Below are positions 34,884-43,908 of a DNA stretch of 64,000 nucleotides, piece after piece. The notes beneath the pieces are model-generated. The model made no database searches. It was given only the letters and a program-made list of their open reading frames with translations, and was not told the DNA's origin. Positions within the stretch are counted from its first letter, which is position 1; each line of letters opens with the position of its first letter. The translations under genes and the position numbers were made by a program. Source of the DNA: JAUSPI01 sp964650385 (GTDB lineage: Bacteria; Desulfobacterota; Syntrophia; Syntrophales; JADFWA01); NCBI GenBank assembly GCA_964650385.1, contig CAZYTP010000001.1, positions 1 through 64,000 on the forward strand, in the 5' to 3' direction.

Positions 34884-34886
34884 TTC

Positions 34887-35363
34887 ATGAAGCGTATAGT
34901 TGGAATTGCGGAGTTTAAGGTGACCCATGATCAAGAGGATGTGTTGGTTACTTATGCCTTGGGATCATGCATTGCTGTTATTGTCTATGAGCCAAAGGTA
35001 AAGGTAGGGGGAATGTTACACTTCATGCTTCCCGATTCATCGATTGATTCGGAAAAGGCTGCCGCCAAACCGGCGATGTTTGCGGATACAGGGATACCTC
35101 TACTGTTTAAATCCTGTTATGGTCTTGGCGCGGAAAAAAAACGGATGGTGGTAAAGATTGTCGGAGGGGGCAATATTTTAGATAATAATTTTTTCAAGAT
35201 TGGCGAAAGAAATATAACCGCTGCAAGAAAGCTATTTTGGAAGAACAAGGTATTGATAGAGAATGAAGAAGTTGGAGAAAATTACAACCGGACAGTCGAA
35301 CTTCATATGTCAACGGGCAAAGTTATTGTCAAGAATAGCAAAGGGTTTATGCTGGAGCTGTAG
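34887..35363 (+). CDS. cheD: Chemoreceptor glutamine deamidase
   Basis: CheD deamidates receptor glutamines and in many species is released from receptors by CheC-type phosphatases. The 158-residue protein shows the catalytic triad of the family: Thr22, Cys28 in ALGSCIAV and His45 in GGMLHFMLPDS. The C-terminal ETGR-like region (KIVGGGNIL; ERNITAARKLFW) is normal. It is tightly packed after cheR. The two CheX/CheC-like genes downstream are plausible partners. Confidence 0.93.
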   Translation: MKRIVGIAEFKVTHDQEDVLVTYALGSCIAVIVYEPKVKVGGMLHFMLPDSSIDSEKAAAKPAMFADTGIPLLFKSCYGLGAEKKRMVVKIVGGGNILDNNFFKIGERNITAARKLFWKNKVLIENEEVGENYNRTVELHMSTGKVIVKNSKGFMLEL

Positions 35364-35422
35364 GTAAATGATATCACTTTAGCTTCAATTTACATAAATT
35401 AACCTAAGCTTAAGGAGTAGTT

Positions 35423-35854
35423 ATGTCTTTCAATGTATTGGTTGTGGATGATTCGAATGCAATGCGTAGTGTTGTAAAGAAAGTTATTTCCATGTCGGGT
35501 TTTAAAATGGATCACTGCCTTGAGGCTGAAAATGGCAAAGAAGCATTGCGAATTTTAGAGGAAAACTGGGTGGATGTAATCCTTTCGGATATAAACATGC
35601 CGGAGATGAACGGTCTTGAATTCCTGGAAGAGTTGCAAAAGGAAGAACTTTTTAAAAGAATCCCGGTTATTATCATTAGCACAGAAAGCAGGGAAGACCG
35701 TGTGAGCGAGGCAATTAGCCTGGGAGCAAAGGCGTTTATAAAAAAACCTTTCCTGCCTGCGGAGGTCAAGAAAGTTCTTTATGAGGTTATAGGGGTAGGC
35801 CATGAAGAAGAATACAGAGAAGATAATGGAGATGATGGAGATCTCGATTTTTGA
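35423..35854 (+). CDS. cheY: CheY-like response regulator
   Basis: A 143-residue receiver. VLVVDDSNAMRSVV gives the acidic pair, DVILSDINMPEMNGLEF the phospho-Asp, VIIISTES the Ser/Thr and AFIKKPF the Lys; CheY pattern throughout. The protein carries an acidic C-terminal tail of about 20 residues (EEEYREDNGDDGDLDF) that CheY normally lacks. TAAGGAG stands before the ATG. Its 3' end overlaps the next gene by 53 bases in another frame; the acidic tail is exactly the overlapping part, so it may be a by-product of that overlap. Confidence 0.9.
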   Translation: MSFNVLVVDDSNAMRSVVKKVISMSGFKMDHCLEAENGKEALRILEENWVDVILSDINMPEMNGLEFLEELQKEELFKRIPVIIISTESREDRVSEAISLGAKAFIKKPFLPAEVKKVLYEVIGVGHEEEYREDNGDDGDLDF

Positions 35855-36248
35855 GGTCTTTGACAAGATGTTTTTCATATTTCTTGAACCATCGGATAAT
35901 GAATATGTTGAAGCTGACATGGAAGCTGCCGTAAGTTTTGATGGCACCATAAGCGGTAAGGTTAGGATTTTGTTATCCAGAGAAGTGGTAGGAGCTATGG
36001 TTAGAAACATGCTTGGTCTCGGAGAAGAAGAATTCTCTATGCAGGACATGGAGGATTGCTCGAAAGAGGCAGTTAACATGGTTTGCGGAAATCTCCTCAG
36101 CAAGTTTGACAGTTCGGAAAGGTTTAAAATGTCCGTTCCGGTATTTAGAGAAGTACCTGGGAAAGTTGAGTCGTCGGAAAATGTTTTGTTGAAGGGGTTT
36201 GACTCGGATGATGGAAGAGTCGGTGTAGTAGTAACCTTGTCGGAGTAA
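35802..36248 (+). CDS. CheX/CheC-like chemotaxis phosphatase
   Basis: A 148-residue protein with the CheC/CheX/FliY-type fold: a beta strand GTISGKVRILLSREVVGAMV, then the helix EDCSKEAVNMVCGNLLSKF which carries the E-x2-N phosphatase signature of the family. These proteins remove phosphate from CheY. It overlaps the upstream cheY gene by 53 bases; internal ATGs at 35826, 35832 and 35835 would shorten the overlap slightly but not remove it. Role is inferred from fold and neighbours. Confidence 0.75.
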   Translation: MKKNTEKIMEMMEISIFEVFDKMFFIFLEPSDNEYVEADMEAAVSFDGTISGKVRILLSREVVGAMVRNMLGLGEEEFSMQDMEDCSKEAVNMVCGNLLSKFDSSERFKMSVPVFREVPGKVESSENVLLKGFDSDDGRVGVVVTLSE

Positions 36249-36299
36249 AGCAAGAATGAAGCACGTTTTTTGTCTTGATGTGATGGGAGGAATATAGTC

Positions 36300-37331
36300 T
36301 TGAGTAAGATAAAAGTACTCGTTGTTGACGATTCTGCGATTGTGCGGAAGATATTTTCGGAAGAGCTTTCCTGTTTTCCGGATATAGAAGTAGTGGGCAC
36401 GGCTCCGGATCCTTTCGTAGCCAGAGACAAGATCCTGAGACTCAAGCCCGATGTGATTACGCTTGATGTTGAGATGCCGAAGATGGATGGAATTACTTTT
36501 CTTAAAAAGCTCATGAAACATTATCCCTTGCCTGTAATTATTGTCAGTTCTCTGACCCAAAAAGGTGGAAAGATGACGCTTGAAGCGCTGGAAAGTGGAG
36601 CAATAGAAGTCATCGCGAAACCCGGTGGTTCTTATTCTATCGGAGACATGAGTTTACAGTTGGCTGAGAAGATCAGAGCCGCCTCTAAAGTAAGAATGGT
36701 GAAGCGGGATTTAACGAGTCCTTCCGAAACTGTCAAGGCGGAAAAAATAATGGCCCTCAGCCAGACATCCAATAAGGTTATTGCCATTGGCGCCTCTACG
36801 GGTGGAGTGGAGGCTTTGAAGGAGGTATTGTCAAAGCTGCCGCCTAATTCGCCTGGGATAGCAGTGGTGCAACATATGCCGGCCAAGTTTACAACATCCT
36901 TTGCGGAAAGATTAAACGACTTGTGTCAAATTAAAGTTAAGGAGGCGGAGGATCATGATTCTGTTGTTCCCGGGACGGCATTAATCGCACCCGGTAACTT
37001 TCACATGATCTTGAGGAGGAGTGGGACCAGATACTATGTGGAGGTTAAAGACGGTCCGATGGTTCACCATCAGCGTCCGGCAGTTGATATTCTGTTCAAA
37101 TCAACGGCCAAATATGCGGGGGCCAATTCTATCGGTGTTATACTTACAGGAATGGGATCGGATGGTGCGGCGGGCCTTCTGGAGATGAAGCAAGCGGGGG
37201 CAAGTACAATCGCCCAGGATGAGAAAACCTGTATTGTTTTTGGAATGCCCAACGAGGCAATAAAATTAGGTGCCACGGATAAGGTAGTGCCGCTATCCCA
37301 GGTTGCCGAAGAAATTATCAGAATGGTGTAA
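36300..37331 (+). CDS. cheB: Chemotaxis protein-glutamate methylesterase
   Basis: CheB removes receptor methyl groups when phosphorylated. The 343-residue protein has an N-terminal receiver with phospho-Asp56 (VITLDVEMPKMDG) and a C-terminal esterase with Ser166 in AIGASTGGVEAL, His in VVQHMPAKFT and Asp in GMGSDGAAG. Start is TTG with GGGAGG about 12 bases upstream. cheA follows 3 bases after the stop, so the pair is coupled. Confidence 0.95.
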   Translation: MSKIKVLVVDDSAIVRKIFSEELSCFPDIEVVGTAPDPFVARDKILRLKPDVITLDVEMPKMDGITFLKKLMKHYPLPVIIVSSLTQKGGKMTLEALESGAIEVIAKPGGSYSIGDMSLQLAEKIRAASKVRMVKRDLTSPSETVKAEKIMALSQTSNKVIAIGASTGGVEALKEVLSKLPPNSPGIAVVQHMPAKFTTSFAERLNDLCQIKVKEAEDHDSVVPGTALIAPGNFHMILRRSGTRYYVEVKDGPMVHHQRPAVDILFKSTAKYAGANSIGVILTGMGSDGAAGLLEMKQAGASTIAQDEKTCIVFGMPNEAIKLGATDKVVPLSQVAEEIIRMV

Positions 37332-37334
37332 GCT

Positions 37335-39548
37335 GTGAAATATGAAAACTTGTCAAAATTGATTAATGATATCGTTTCCGATTTCCTTCTTCTCGATGAA
37401 GGAGTGATCGATGTTCCCACGGCCGGGAAGTTTCTGAATCAGTTGGAAAGTATCGGTAAAGAAGCTGAACTTCAGCAGGTAGGGCTTTTGAAGCAGGTGG
37501 TCGGGGGGGTAACAGTTCTTCTTGAAAAGATTATACTTAATAGTATTGACCATGAAGGGGGTTACAGTTCCTTTACGAAGGGGATAAATACTATACGGGA
37601 AATCAGTAACAGTTTCGAGAAGATTGGTGATTTTGCGGGAGATGTGGAAGATTTCATGGATTCAATTGGTGCTGTGGTGGATGCCGACAAGGGGAAAAAA
37701 GAAGCCGCAGGAGAAGTATCGGCAACTGATGCAGACATCAATACCAAAAAAGATGAGATGGAGAAGGAATTTGAGATTCAGGATGAGTCTTTGTTAAGGG
37801 ACTTTATTAACGAGAGTTTCGAATATATAGGCGAGATAGATGTGAATATTCTAAACCTTGAACAAAATCCTGAGGATGCAGATTACATTAATGCTATTTT
37901 CAGGCCTTTTCATTCGATAAAAGGTGTAGCGAGCTTTCTTAATCTGGATGAAATCCGCGATCTTGCCCATAGTCTGGAGAATCTGCTTGACCGTGCAAGG
38001 AGCAGAGAATTAGCGGTTACCCCTGCACTTATCGATATTGTTCTTGATGGATCAGATACCCTGAAGACGATGATAGCCGACTTGCAGGAAGTTCTGAATG
38101 GAGATAAAGCCCGGCCCACGAAGCTGGATATATCTGAATTGCAAGATCGGATAGCAAATATTGATCAACAGGTTGATTCAGAAGTTGTTTCAGGTGACAA
38201 GGTCAAGAAGATAGGAGACATACTGGTTGAAGATGGAGTTATAACGGAAGATGTTTTGGAAGAGACGCTGGACATTGCTCAAGAGCCTCCCCAGATGAAG
38301 ATAGGAGAAGCCTTGATTGAAGGAGGGAAGGCGACCACGAAGCAGGTATCCCAAGCTTTAAGGAAGCAGTCGCGTCAAGTTACGGAAACCACTTCGATCA
38401 GGGTGGATGTACAGAAATTGGATGATCTGATAGATATGATCGGTGAACTGGTCATCACTCAGGCGATGATCAAGCAGAACCCAGCCATCAGTGAAAATAG
38501 AGATAGGAAGCTCTTTACAGACGTTGCACAGCTGTCCAGTATTACGTCGGAGATTCAAAGAACATCCACAAGCTTAAGGATGACAACGATTAAACAATCA
38601 TTTCAACGGATGGCTCGACTGGTAAGGGATTTGTCCAAAAATGCCGGAAAGAAGATTGTCGTTGATATGGTGGGAGAAGAAACAGAGATCGACAGAAATA
38701 TGGTGGATGAGATATACAATCCCCTTGTACATATGGTGCGAAATTCTGTAGATCACGGGATAGAGGCTCCTTCGGAACGTATAAAGCTCGGCAAGCCGGA
38801 GCAAGGTCTGATACAACTTAAGGCCTATCATAAGGGTGGTAATGTTATTATCGAGATATCAGATGATGGCAGAGGTTTGAAAAAAGAAAAGATTGTGAAT
38901 AAAGCCATGGATAACGGGCTTATTGAAAATTCGGATGATATGACAGAGCAGGAAATTTACAAGTTACTGTTCCTCCCTGGCTTTTCAACTGCCGAGAAGA
39001 TTACGGATGTTTCAGGTCGCGGAGTCGGCATGGACGTTGTAAAGCAGGCCGTAGAAAAATTGCGCGGGAGAATAGACGTCTACAGTAAAGAGGGGGAAGG
39101 GTCTACATTCAGGACATTCTTTCCTCTCACTATGGCTATTATCGACGGAATGATTGTCAGGGTAGGCAAGGAGAGGTGTATTATTCCGACCACTGCAATA
39201 AGGCAATTGTTGCGTCCCGTGGTTGAGTCATATAATAAAGTGGTGGGCAGGGGGGAGATGTTGAATGTAAGAGGAGAACTATTGCCCCTTATAAGATTGT
39301 ATGATCTTTTTTCAATAGAACCAAAGTATACAAATCCGTGGGAATCATTGGTAGTTGTTATTGAGTCTGAAAACAAGGCCAAGTGTCTCATGGTGGATGA
39401 AGTTATAGGTAAGGAAGAGGTAGTTGTAAAAGGCCTTAGTGACCGTTTTAGAGATGTCAAGGGAATTGCCGGAGGAGCAATACTGGCCGATGGCAATGTG
39501 GGACTCATTCTTGATACCGAAGGCCTGTTTTATATAAGCGAAAATTAA
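37335..39548 (+). CDS. cheA: Chemotaxis histidine kinase
   Basis: A 737-residue CheA. The phospho-His of the HPt domain is His193 (FRPFHSIKGVASF), so about 145 extra residues precede it, ending in an acidic linker. Between HPt and the dimer domain, residues 290-345 contain two KIGDILVEDGVIT / KIGEALIEGGKAT repeats like the N-terminal domain of type II secretion ATPases. Then come the P3 dimer helices, the P4 ATPase (HMVRNSVDHGIE, ISDDGRGL, VSGRGVGMDVV) and a CheW-like P5 domain. Start is GTG 3 bases after cheB. No separate cheW is in the window. Confidence 0.95.
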   Translation: MKYENLSKLINDIVSDFLLLDEGVIDVPTAGKFLNQLESIGKEAELQQVGLLKQVVGGVTVLLEKIILNSIDHEGGYSSFTKGINTIREISNSFEKIGDFAGDVEDFMDSIGAVVDADKGKKEAAGEVSATDADINTKKDEMEKEFEIQDESLLRDFINESFEYIGEIDVNILNLEQNPEDADYINAIFRPFHSIKGVASFLNLDEIRDLAHSLENLLDRARSRELAVTPALIDIVLDGSDTLKTMIADLQEVLNGDKARPTKLDISELQDRIANIDQQVDSEVVSGDKVKKIGDILVEDGVITEDVLEETLDIAQEPPQMKIGEALIEGGKATTKQVSQALRKQSRQVTETTSIRVDVQKLDDLIDMIGELVITQAMIKQNPAISENRDRKLFTDVAQLSSITSEIQRTSTSLRMTTIKQSFQRMARLVRDLSKNAGKKIVVDMVGEETEIDRNMVDEIYNPLVHMVRNSVDHGIEAPSERIKLGKPEQGLIQLKAYHKGGNVIIEISDDGRGLKKEKIVNKAMDNGLIENSDDMTEQEIYKLLFLPGFSTAEKITDVSGRGVGMDVVKQAVEKLRGRIDVYSKEGEGSTFRTFFPLTMAIIDGMIVRVGKERCIIPTTAIRQLLRPVVESYNKVVGRGEMLNVRGELLPLIRLYDLFSIEPKYTNPWESLVVVIESENKAKCLMVDEVIGKEEVVVKGLSDRFRDVKGIAGGAILADGNVGLILDTEGLFYISEN

Positions 39549-39597
39549 TCGGTAAAGAAGTGATTGGGAAGATTAAAGGTTATAGTGGGTTAAGTTA

Positions 39598-39640
39598 AGC
39601 AATCTTGTAAACGTAACAGATTGTATTTATAGATTGCTTT
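39598..39640 (+). terminator. Inverted repeat after cheA
   Basis: AAGCAATCT (39598-39606) pairs with AGATTGCTT (39632-39640) across a 25-base loop, followed by TAATAC. It may partly end or process the che transcript between cheA and the second cheY. Confidence 0.35.
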
Positions 39641-39699
39641 AATACAGGCTCCCGTAATGGTTCTTGACAAACTACCAAAAACATTATCAGGAGATAGCT

Positions 39700-40089
39700 A
39701 TGAGTAAGGACATGAAAATACTGATTGTCGATGATTTTGCAACCATGAGAAAGGTCATACGAAACCTTTTAAAACAAGGGGGATATGAAAACATTGAAGA
39801 AGCAGAAGACGGGCAGATGGCACTTAATGAACTTAAAACAAAGGAAATAGATTTTGTTATTTCCGATTGGAATATGCCGAAAATGACAGGTCTCGAGTTG
39901 CTCAAAGCAGTAAGAGGAGATGCTAAGCTGTCTAAAACCCCCTTTCTTATGGTCACGGCAGAAGCCCTTCAGGACAATGTTCTAGAAGCGGTAAAGGCGG
40001 GTGTTGACAATTATATTGTGAAGCCTTTTACCTCCGAGGTACTGAGCGAGAAGATAGAGGAAATAGTTAAAAAATATACGGGCTCTTAA
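39700..40089 (+). CDS. cheY: CheY-type response regulator (second copy)
   Basis: A 129-residue classic CheY. The start at 39700 is chosen over an in-frame ATG at 39664 because CAGGAGA precedes it by 7 bases and it gives the usual MSKDMKILIVDDFATMR beginning. Phospho-Asp lies in DFVISDWNMPKMTG, Thr in FLMVTAEA and Lys in NYIVKPFT. This is the closest in the window to the E. coli motor-binding CheY. cheX follows 26 bases later. Confidence 0.93.
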   Translation: MSKDMKILIVDDFATMRKVIRNLLKQGGYENIEEAEDGQMALNELKTKEIDFVISDWNMPKMTGLELLKAVRGDAKLSKTPFLMVTAEALQDNVLEAVKAGVDNYIVKPFTSEVLSEKIEEIVKKYTGS

Positions 40090-40115
40090 AACATTATTAA
40101 GATAGGTGTTGTAAA

Positions 40116-40583
40116 ATGGACGTAAAATATATCAATCCTTTTTTGGAGGGTACTGTCAATGTGCTGCGTACGATGGCCTTTATTGAACCGAAACCTGGCA
40201 AACCGTTCATCAAACGTGATGACTATGCTAAAGGAGATATTTCAGGCATTATAGGTCTTACCGGCGGCGCCATTACAGGTTCTATGGCTCTGAGCTTTGA
40301 TGAATCATGTATCTTAAAAATCGTATCAAATATGCTCGGAGAAAAGATTCAAAACATGAATGGCGATATAAAAGATGCCGTGGGTGAAATTACCAATATG
40401 GTATCAGGTTCAGCCAGACAGCGTTTGGAAAAGGAAGGCATTATTCTTAAATCGGCACTCCCGACCGTCGTTACTGGCAAAAACCACTCTATTACACATG
40501 TCATGGGGGGGCCGAGTATAATCATTCCGTTTCAGACGGCCGATGGGAATTTTGTTGTCGATATTTGTATTGGCAATCTTTAA
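40116..40583 (+). CDS. cheX: Chemotaxis phosphatase CheX
   Basis: A 155-residue CheX, which dephosphorylates CheY. The family layout is visible: KYINPFLEGTVNVLRTM at the N-terminus, GIIGLTGGAITGSMALSF, and the active helix DAVGEITNMVSGSARQRLE with the E-x2-N signature. It ends the chemotaxis series. Together with the CheC/CheX-like gene at 35.8 kb the cluster has two phosphatase candidates for two CheY proteins. Confidence 0.9.
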   Translation: MDVKYINPFLEGTVNVLRTMAFIEPKPGKPFIKRDDYAKGDISGIIGLTGGAITGSMALSFDESCILKIVSNMLGEKIQNMNGDIKDAVGEITNMVSGSARQRLEKEGIILKSALPTVVTGKNHSITHVMGGPSIIIPFQTADGNFVVDICIGNL

Positions 40584-40712
40584 TACATCAGCACTGGTGA
40601 GTGAAGAACCCTTCGGAGATAAACAGTAATTACAAAAAGAGAAATGACCGCGTTGAAAATAAAACATGGAGATCGATTCTATTAAAAATTGAGCTCCTAC
40701 AGCCTTCTGCAG

Positions 40713-42731
40713 TCAATAGGTGACGCACCTGAATCCGAGGATGTTTGAGTGATATTCAGGTTGAAGTATTGTACGGCTGGACAGGCATATTCCGTTTCCC
40801 GATATAAAACTGCCACCCTTGGCAACACATAATGTGGATCCACTTTTTTCTTCATCGGCTTCTTCAGAAGATGTCAATGTCCATTCCAAAACATTTCCCA
40901 GAACGTCCGTGATTCCATAATCGTTTTCAAAATCACTGTATTTATCTACGGGTGTGGTGTCACCAATAAGGCTTTCCTCAATATTACAGGCACCCTTTAC
41001 CCAATCATCTCCCCAGGGAAAGGTGTGGCCTGATGACGTCCTGGAGGCAGCTTCCCACTCTTCTTCAGTAGGCAATCTCTTTCCTGTCCAGGCTGCAAAG
41101 GCCATGGCATCTTCCAGGCTAACCTGGACAACGGGGTGGTTCCTCTTTCCATAAAGCATACTACCGGGTCCGAAAGGCTGGTACCAACATGCTCCTTTTT
41201 CTACCTTCATGTTTAGGGTGGATTTGCCGGAAAATGTCATAACATTAGCTTTTTCATTGGTCTTCCTCCGAAAGTGTCGCCCCCGGAAAACGGTTCCATA
41301 GCCGAGTATTTCGGCTGTCGTCCTGTATCCGGTTTCCTCGATAAAGATCTCAAAAAGGGCGTTTGTGACAGGGAATTTGCCTATATAAAATGAGGGCAAA
41401 CTAACCACCCGTTCAGGATTTTTGTTCTTTTCTGAAATGCCTGTACCGATAGTATAGTTACCTTCGGGAACAATGAAGTATTTATTATAAAATCTGTCCC
41501 TGGCAGCTAAGGACTCGTTAAATTTCTCGGCCAAAAGTTGCGCCCGTTCCTCTTCATCGACCTTGCCATCTGATTCATCGGGATGTATATCTTGCAATAA
41601 ACTTTCGATCGATCTTGTTTCACCCTCGGTCTCAACCTCCCCGACCTCTTCTAATAGCTCTTCGACCTCATCCTCTTCAACCTCTTCCTCCAGCTCTATT
41701 TCTTCGATCTCACCTTCTTCCTGCTCCTGTAAGTCACCAAATCCCGGACCTCCTGCTCCTATCCCCGGTTCCACCACATCAAGATCATCTTCGCCCTCTA
41801 TCTCTCCGCTTTCCCCGGCTTCAATCTCTTCCTCCTCCGGCACGTCTTCAGCTTCAACCTCCTCAATCTCTTCTAATAGCTCTTCGACCTCATCATCATC
41901 AACCCCTTCCAGTTCTTCCTCGGGTTCTATTTCTTCGATCTCACCTTCTTCCTGCTCCTGTAAGTCGCCGAATCCCGGACCTCCTGCTCCTGTCCCCGGT
42001 TCTCCCACATCAAGATCGTCTTCGCCCTCTATCTCTCCGCTTTCCCCGGCTTCAATCTCTTCCTCCTCCGGCACGTCTTCAGCTTCAACCTCCTCAATCT
42101 CTTCTAATAGCTCTTCGACCTCATCCTCTTCATCCGCTTCTATCTGAGATATACCAGCATCTGCACCAAGAATTCCTGTCCCATTCAGCCCGGCCTTATC
42201 AGTAAGATTACGTATAAGGTCTCGTATCTCTTTTAATCTCTCAGGATCATTTTCCCCTTCTGAATCATCAAAGTATGACGAGTTTGAAAGAGTTTCACTC
42301 ACAATTTTCAAGACGTCCTTTATCTGTTCTAAAAGAGCATCTCCACTCACCTCCTTCGCCTGCTTTATAAAGGCTTCGAGGGCATTGTCCCTGGCTTCAT
42401 CAGACATAATAAAAACATTAGCAGGTCCTATTATGATGCCTTCCGGATTTTTCCCTTCCTCATATAGTTTCTTTAATTCGTTGTTGATTGAGGATTTGGC
42501 ACTTTTAAGGTTTTTCCGTCTGTTTTTGATGGCTATGTGGTCATCACCTGTATTCCATAGAACCTTGATCAGTTCGTCTGTATCAATACCCTCTATGGTT
42601 TCAATGACCGTATCATTTTCGTAATACTCTCTGATAACACTAATAAACCTGTGTTTTAGTACCGTTTTGTTTTTATAATTAAAATGAGATAATGCCTCAT
42701 CAATACCTTTAATAGTTATTGCAAGGGCCAC
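40713..42731 (-). CDS. Formylglycine-enzyme-fold protein with acidic repeats
   Basis: A 672-residue protein. Residues 1-200 are helical with no family I know. Residues 200-400 are an extremely acidic tandem repeat (DEVEELLEEIEEVEAEDVPE and GAGGPGFGDLQEQEEGEIEE units, two full copies and a partial third). From about 425 it has the SUMF1/FGE-sulfatase (EgtB/PvdO) fold: GNYTIGTG, FYIGKFPVTNALFEIFI, AAWTGKRLPTEEEWEAASR, GNVLEWT, AKGGSFISG, LGFRCV. Of the two FGE copper cysteines only one is present (GGSFISGNGICLSSR), so classical formylglycine formation is unlikely. It is convergent with the che operon. Confidence 0.75.
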   Translation of the reverse strand: MALAITIKGIDEALSHFNYKNKTVLKHRFISVIREYYENDTVIETIEGIDTDELIKVLWNTGDDHIAIKNRRKNLKSAKSSINNELKKLYEEGKNPEGIIIGPANVFIMSDEARDNALEAFIKQAKEVSGDALLEQIKDVLKIVSETLSNSSYFDDSEGENDPERLKEIRDLIRNLTDKAGLNGTGILGADAGISQIEADEEDEVEELLEEIEEVEAEDVPEEEEIEAGESGEIEGEDDLDVGEPGTGAGGPGFGDLQEQEEGEIEEIEPEEELEGVDDDEVEELLEEIEEVEAEDVPEEEEIEAGESGEIEGEDDLDVVEPGIGAGGPGFGDLQEQEEGEIEEIELEEEVEEDEVEELLEEVGEVETEGETRSIESLLQDIHPDESDGKVDEEERAQLLAEKFNESLAARDRFYNKYFIVPEGNYTIGTGISEKNKNPERVVSLPSFYIGKFPVTNALFEIFIEETGYRTTAEILGYGTVFRGRHFRRKTNEKANVMTFSGKSTLNMKVEKGACWYQPFGPGSMLYGKRNHPVVQVSLEDAMAFAAWTGKRLPTEEEWEAASRTSSGHTFPWGDDWVKGACNIEESLIGDTTPVDKYSDFENDYGITDVLGNVLEWTLTSSEEADEEKSGSTLCVAKGGSFISGNGICLSSRTILQPEYHSNILGFRCVTY
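41649..42150. repeat. In-gene tandem DNA repeat encoding the acidic region
   Basis: The string TTCTAATAGCTCTTCGACCT recurs at 41649, 41871 and 42102, i.e. at spacings of 222 and 231 bases, both multiples of three. Long stretches between are nearly identical, so the copy number could change by recombination without breaking the frame. Confidence 0.8.
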
Positions 42732-42839
42732 TACGCTATCCTTTCAACTTCTATAGCAACAGCAAGATTCTTTGATTATGCTCTCTATTTAACGAAACAT
42801 CGCAAATAAAAAGTGGTATAATTTTCTTATATTCCTTTT

Positions 42840-43646
42840 TTATAAATGAGATTCTTGATGCTTATTTAAAAACATCAATTTTTTCTTGACCTGACCTACA
42901 TGCCTCTTTTCAATTGCATGGACAGCAGTAGGCCCAAAACCTTTTATTATAATCCGTTCTAAATTTTTGAACCATTTTTTTGATATTTCTGAGTAAAATT
43001 CAGGGTTTCCCATGGCCTTACTTAAACGTTTGGAAATTTCTTCACTAAAAAAAAGGTTGTAATCTGAAAAAGTAGTTGATAATGCCTGAGATCTTGAAGA
43101 TTGGTTAATGGTGTTTCCCAAAAAGATTTTTTGATCTCCCAGGTTTCGATAAAAGATCATGCCGCAATGGGCACCGATAGAGAAGCCAATATGTTGTTTC
43201 CATCTTTTACCTGATTCATCCGTAAATATGGATTTAATATATCGTAAGTGCTTATTGCCTCTTACAATTTTGTCATTATTCTTCAACAAATCTATTATCT
43301 TAAAATTCAATTCTGGTACTAACCTGTCCAACAACATGTAAATATCGAGTAAGAGAAGGAAGCTGTCCAGAGTATTTGGGGTTTTATAACGATGATGCTT
43401 TGTAAGTAACAAGAACCCGTCGCCTGTATGCTTGTAATCAAATAAAACATCATTACTGTTGCTGTCGATTACGGCTTCCAATGTTTCTGACAAAAAATCA
43501 AATATTATAGAATAGATCTGTTGTTTCAATCGGTTGCTAAAAGGTTTTCTCTCCTGAATAAGGAGCCTCCGCCCAATTTCAGAGAAGTTCCTCAGATCAA
43601 CAATGACAGCAAAACCAAACAAAGCCTTAAACGAATTACTTTTCAT
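42840..43646 (-). CDS. Class III nucleotidyl cyclase-like protein
   Basis: A 268-residue protein from the ATG at 43646 (GGAAGAA just upstream; a TTG 15 bases earlier is less likely). It has the outline of a class III adenylate/guanylate cyclase catalytic domain: first metal Asp in FAVIVDLRNFSEI, second in YKHTGDGFLLL, GFSIGAHCGMIFY and LGNTINQSSRSQAL in place of the G-D-x-V-N-x-A-x-R-L motif. A long helical insert (residues 100-150) separates the metal sites. The substrate-selecting residues are not clear, so activity is uncertain. It stands alone between the FGE-like gene and IS debris. Confidence 0.6.
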   Translation of the reverse strand: MKSNSFKALFGFAVIVDLRNFSEIGRRLLIQERKPFSNRLKQQIYSIIFDFLSETLEAVIDSNSNDVLFDYKHTGDGFLLLTKHHRYKTPNTLDSFLLLLDIYMLLDRLVPELNFKIIDLLKNNDKIVRGNKHLRYIKSIFTDESGKRWKQHIGFSIGAHCGMIFYRNLGDQKIFLGNTINQSSRSQALSTTFSDYNLFFSEEISKRLSKAMGNPEFYSEISKKWFKNLERIIIKGFGPTAVHAIEKRHVGQVKKKLMFLNKHQESHL

Positions 43647-43710
43647 ATGGTATTCTTCCAATCTTATAAAAATGTAAAAAACACAGTAGTTTCTTTATTT
43701 TTTAGGTCAT

Positions 43711-43908
43711 CTACTGGAATTTCAAAATGTAGACTATCCCAATATTTATGGCAAGAAGCATGCCGAATTGAGATTATACGGAAAGTAGTACAAGACAGTT
43801 TTCAAGGAAGATTTCACTGATATTTTGAATCGGTTTAAGGCCATTTGCGGTTCGTTGGAAGGGATAACACTTGTATTTGATCAGGGTAATAACTCCCCAA
43901 AATGCTGA
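43711..43908 (+). pseudogene. IS1634-family transposase fragment
   Basis: One frame, broken by an internal stop, reads KHAELRLYGK, stop, YKTVFKEDFTDILNRFKAIC followed by GSLEGITLVFDQGNNS. The last part matches the conserved region of IS1634-group DDE transposases (ITLVFDKGNNS). Both ends of the gene are missing. Confidence 0.6.

Noticed and set aside
41563..42205. Ser-rich and Pro/Leu-rich plus-strand frames of nearly 200 codons
   Set aside because: They are antisense to the acidic repeat of the FGE-like protein; low-complexity shadows of Glu/Asp codons.
40713..42731. Diversity-generating retroelement target
   Set aside because: The FGE-like fold prompted the idea, but no reverse transcriptase, template repeat or adenine-biased variable end is visible.
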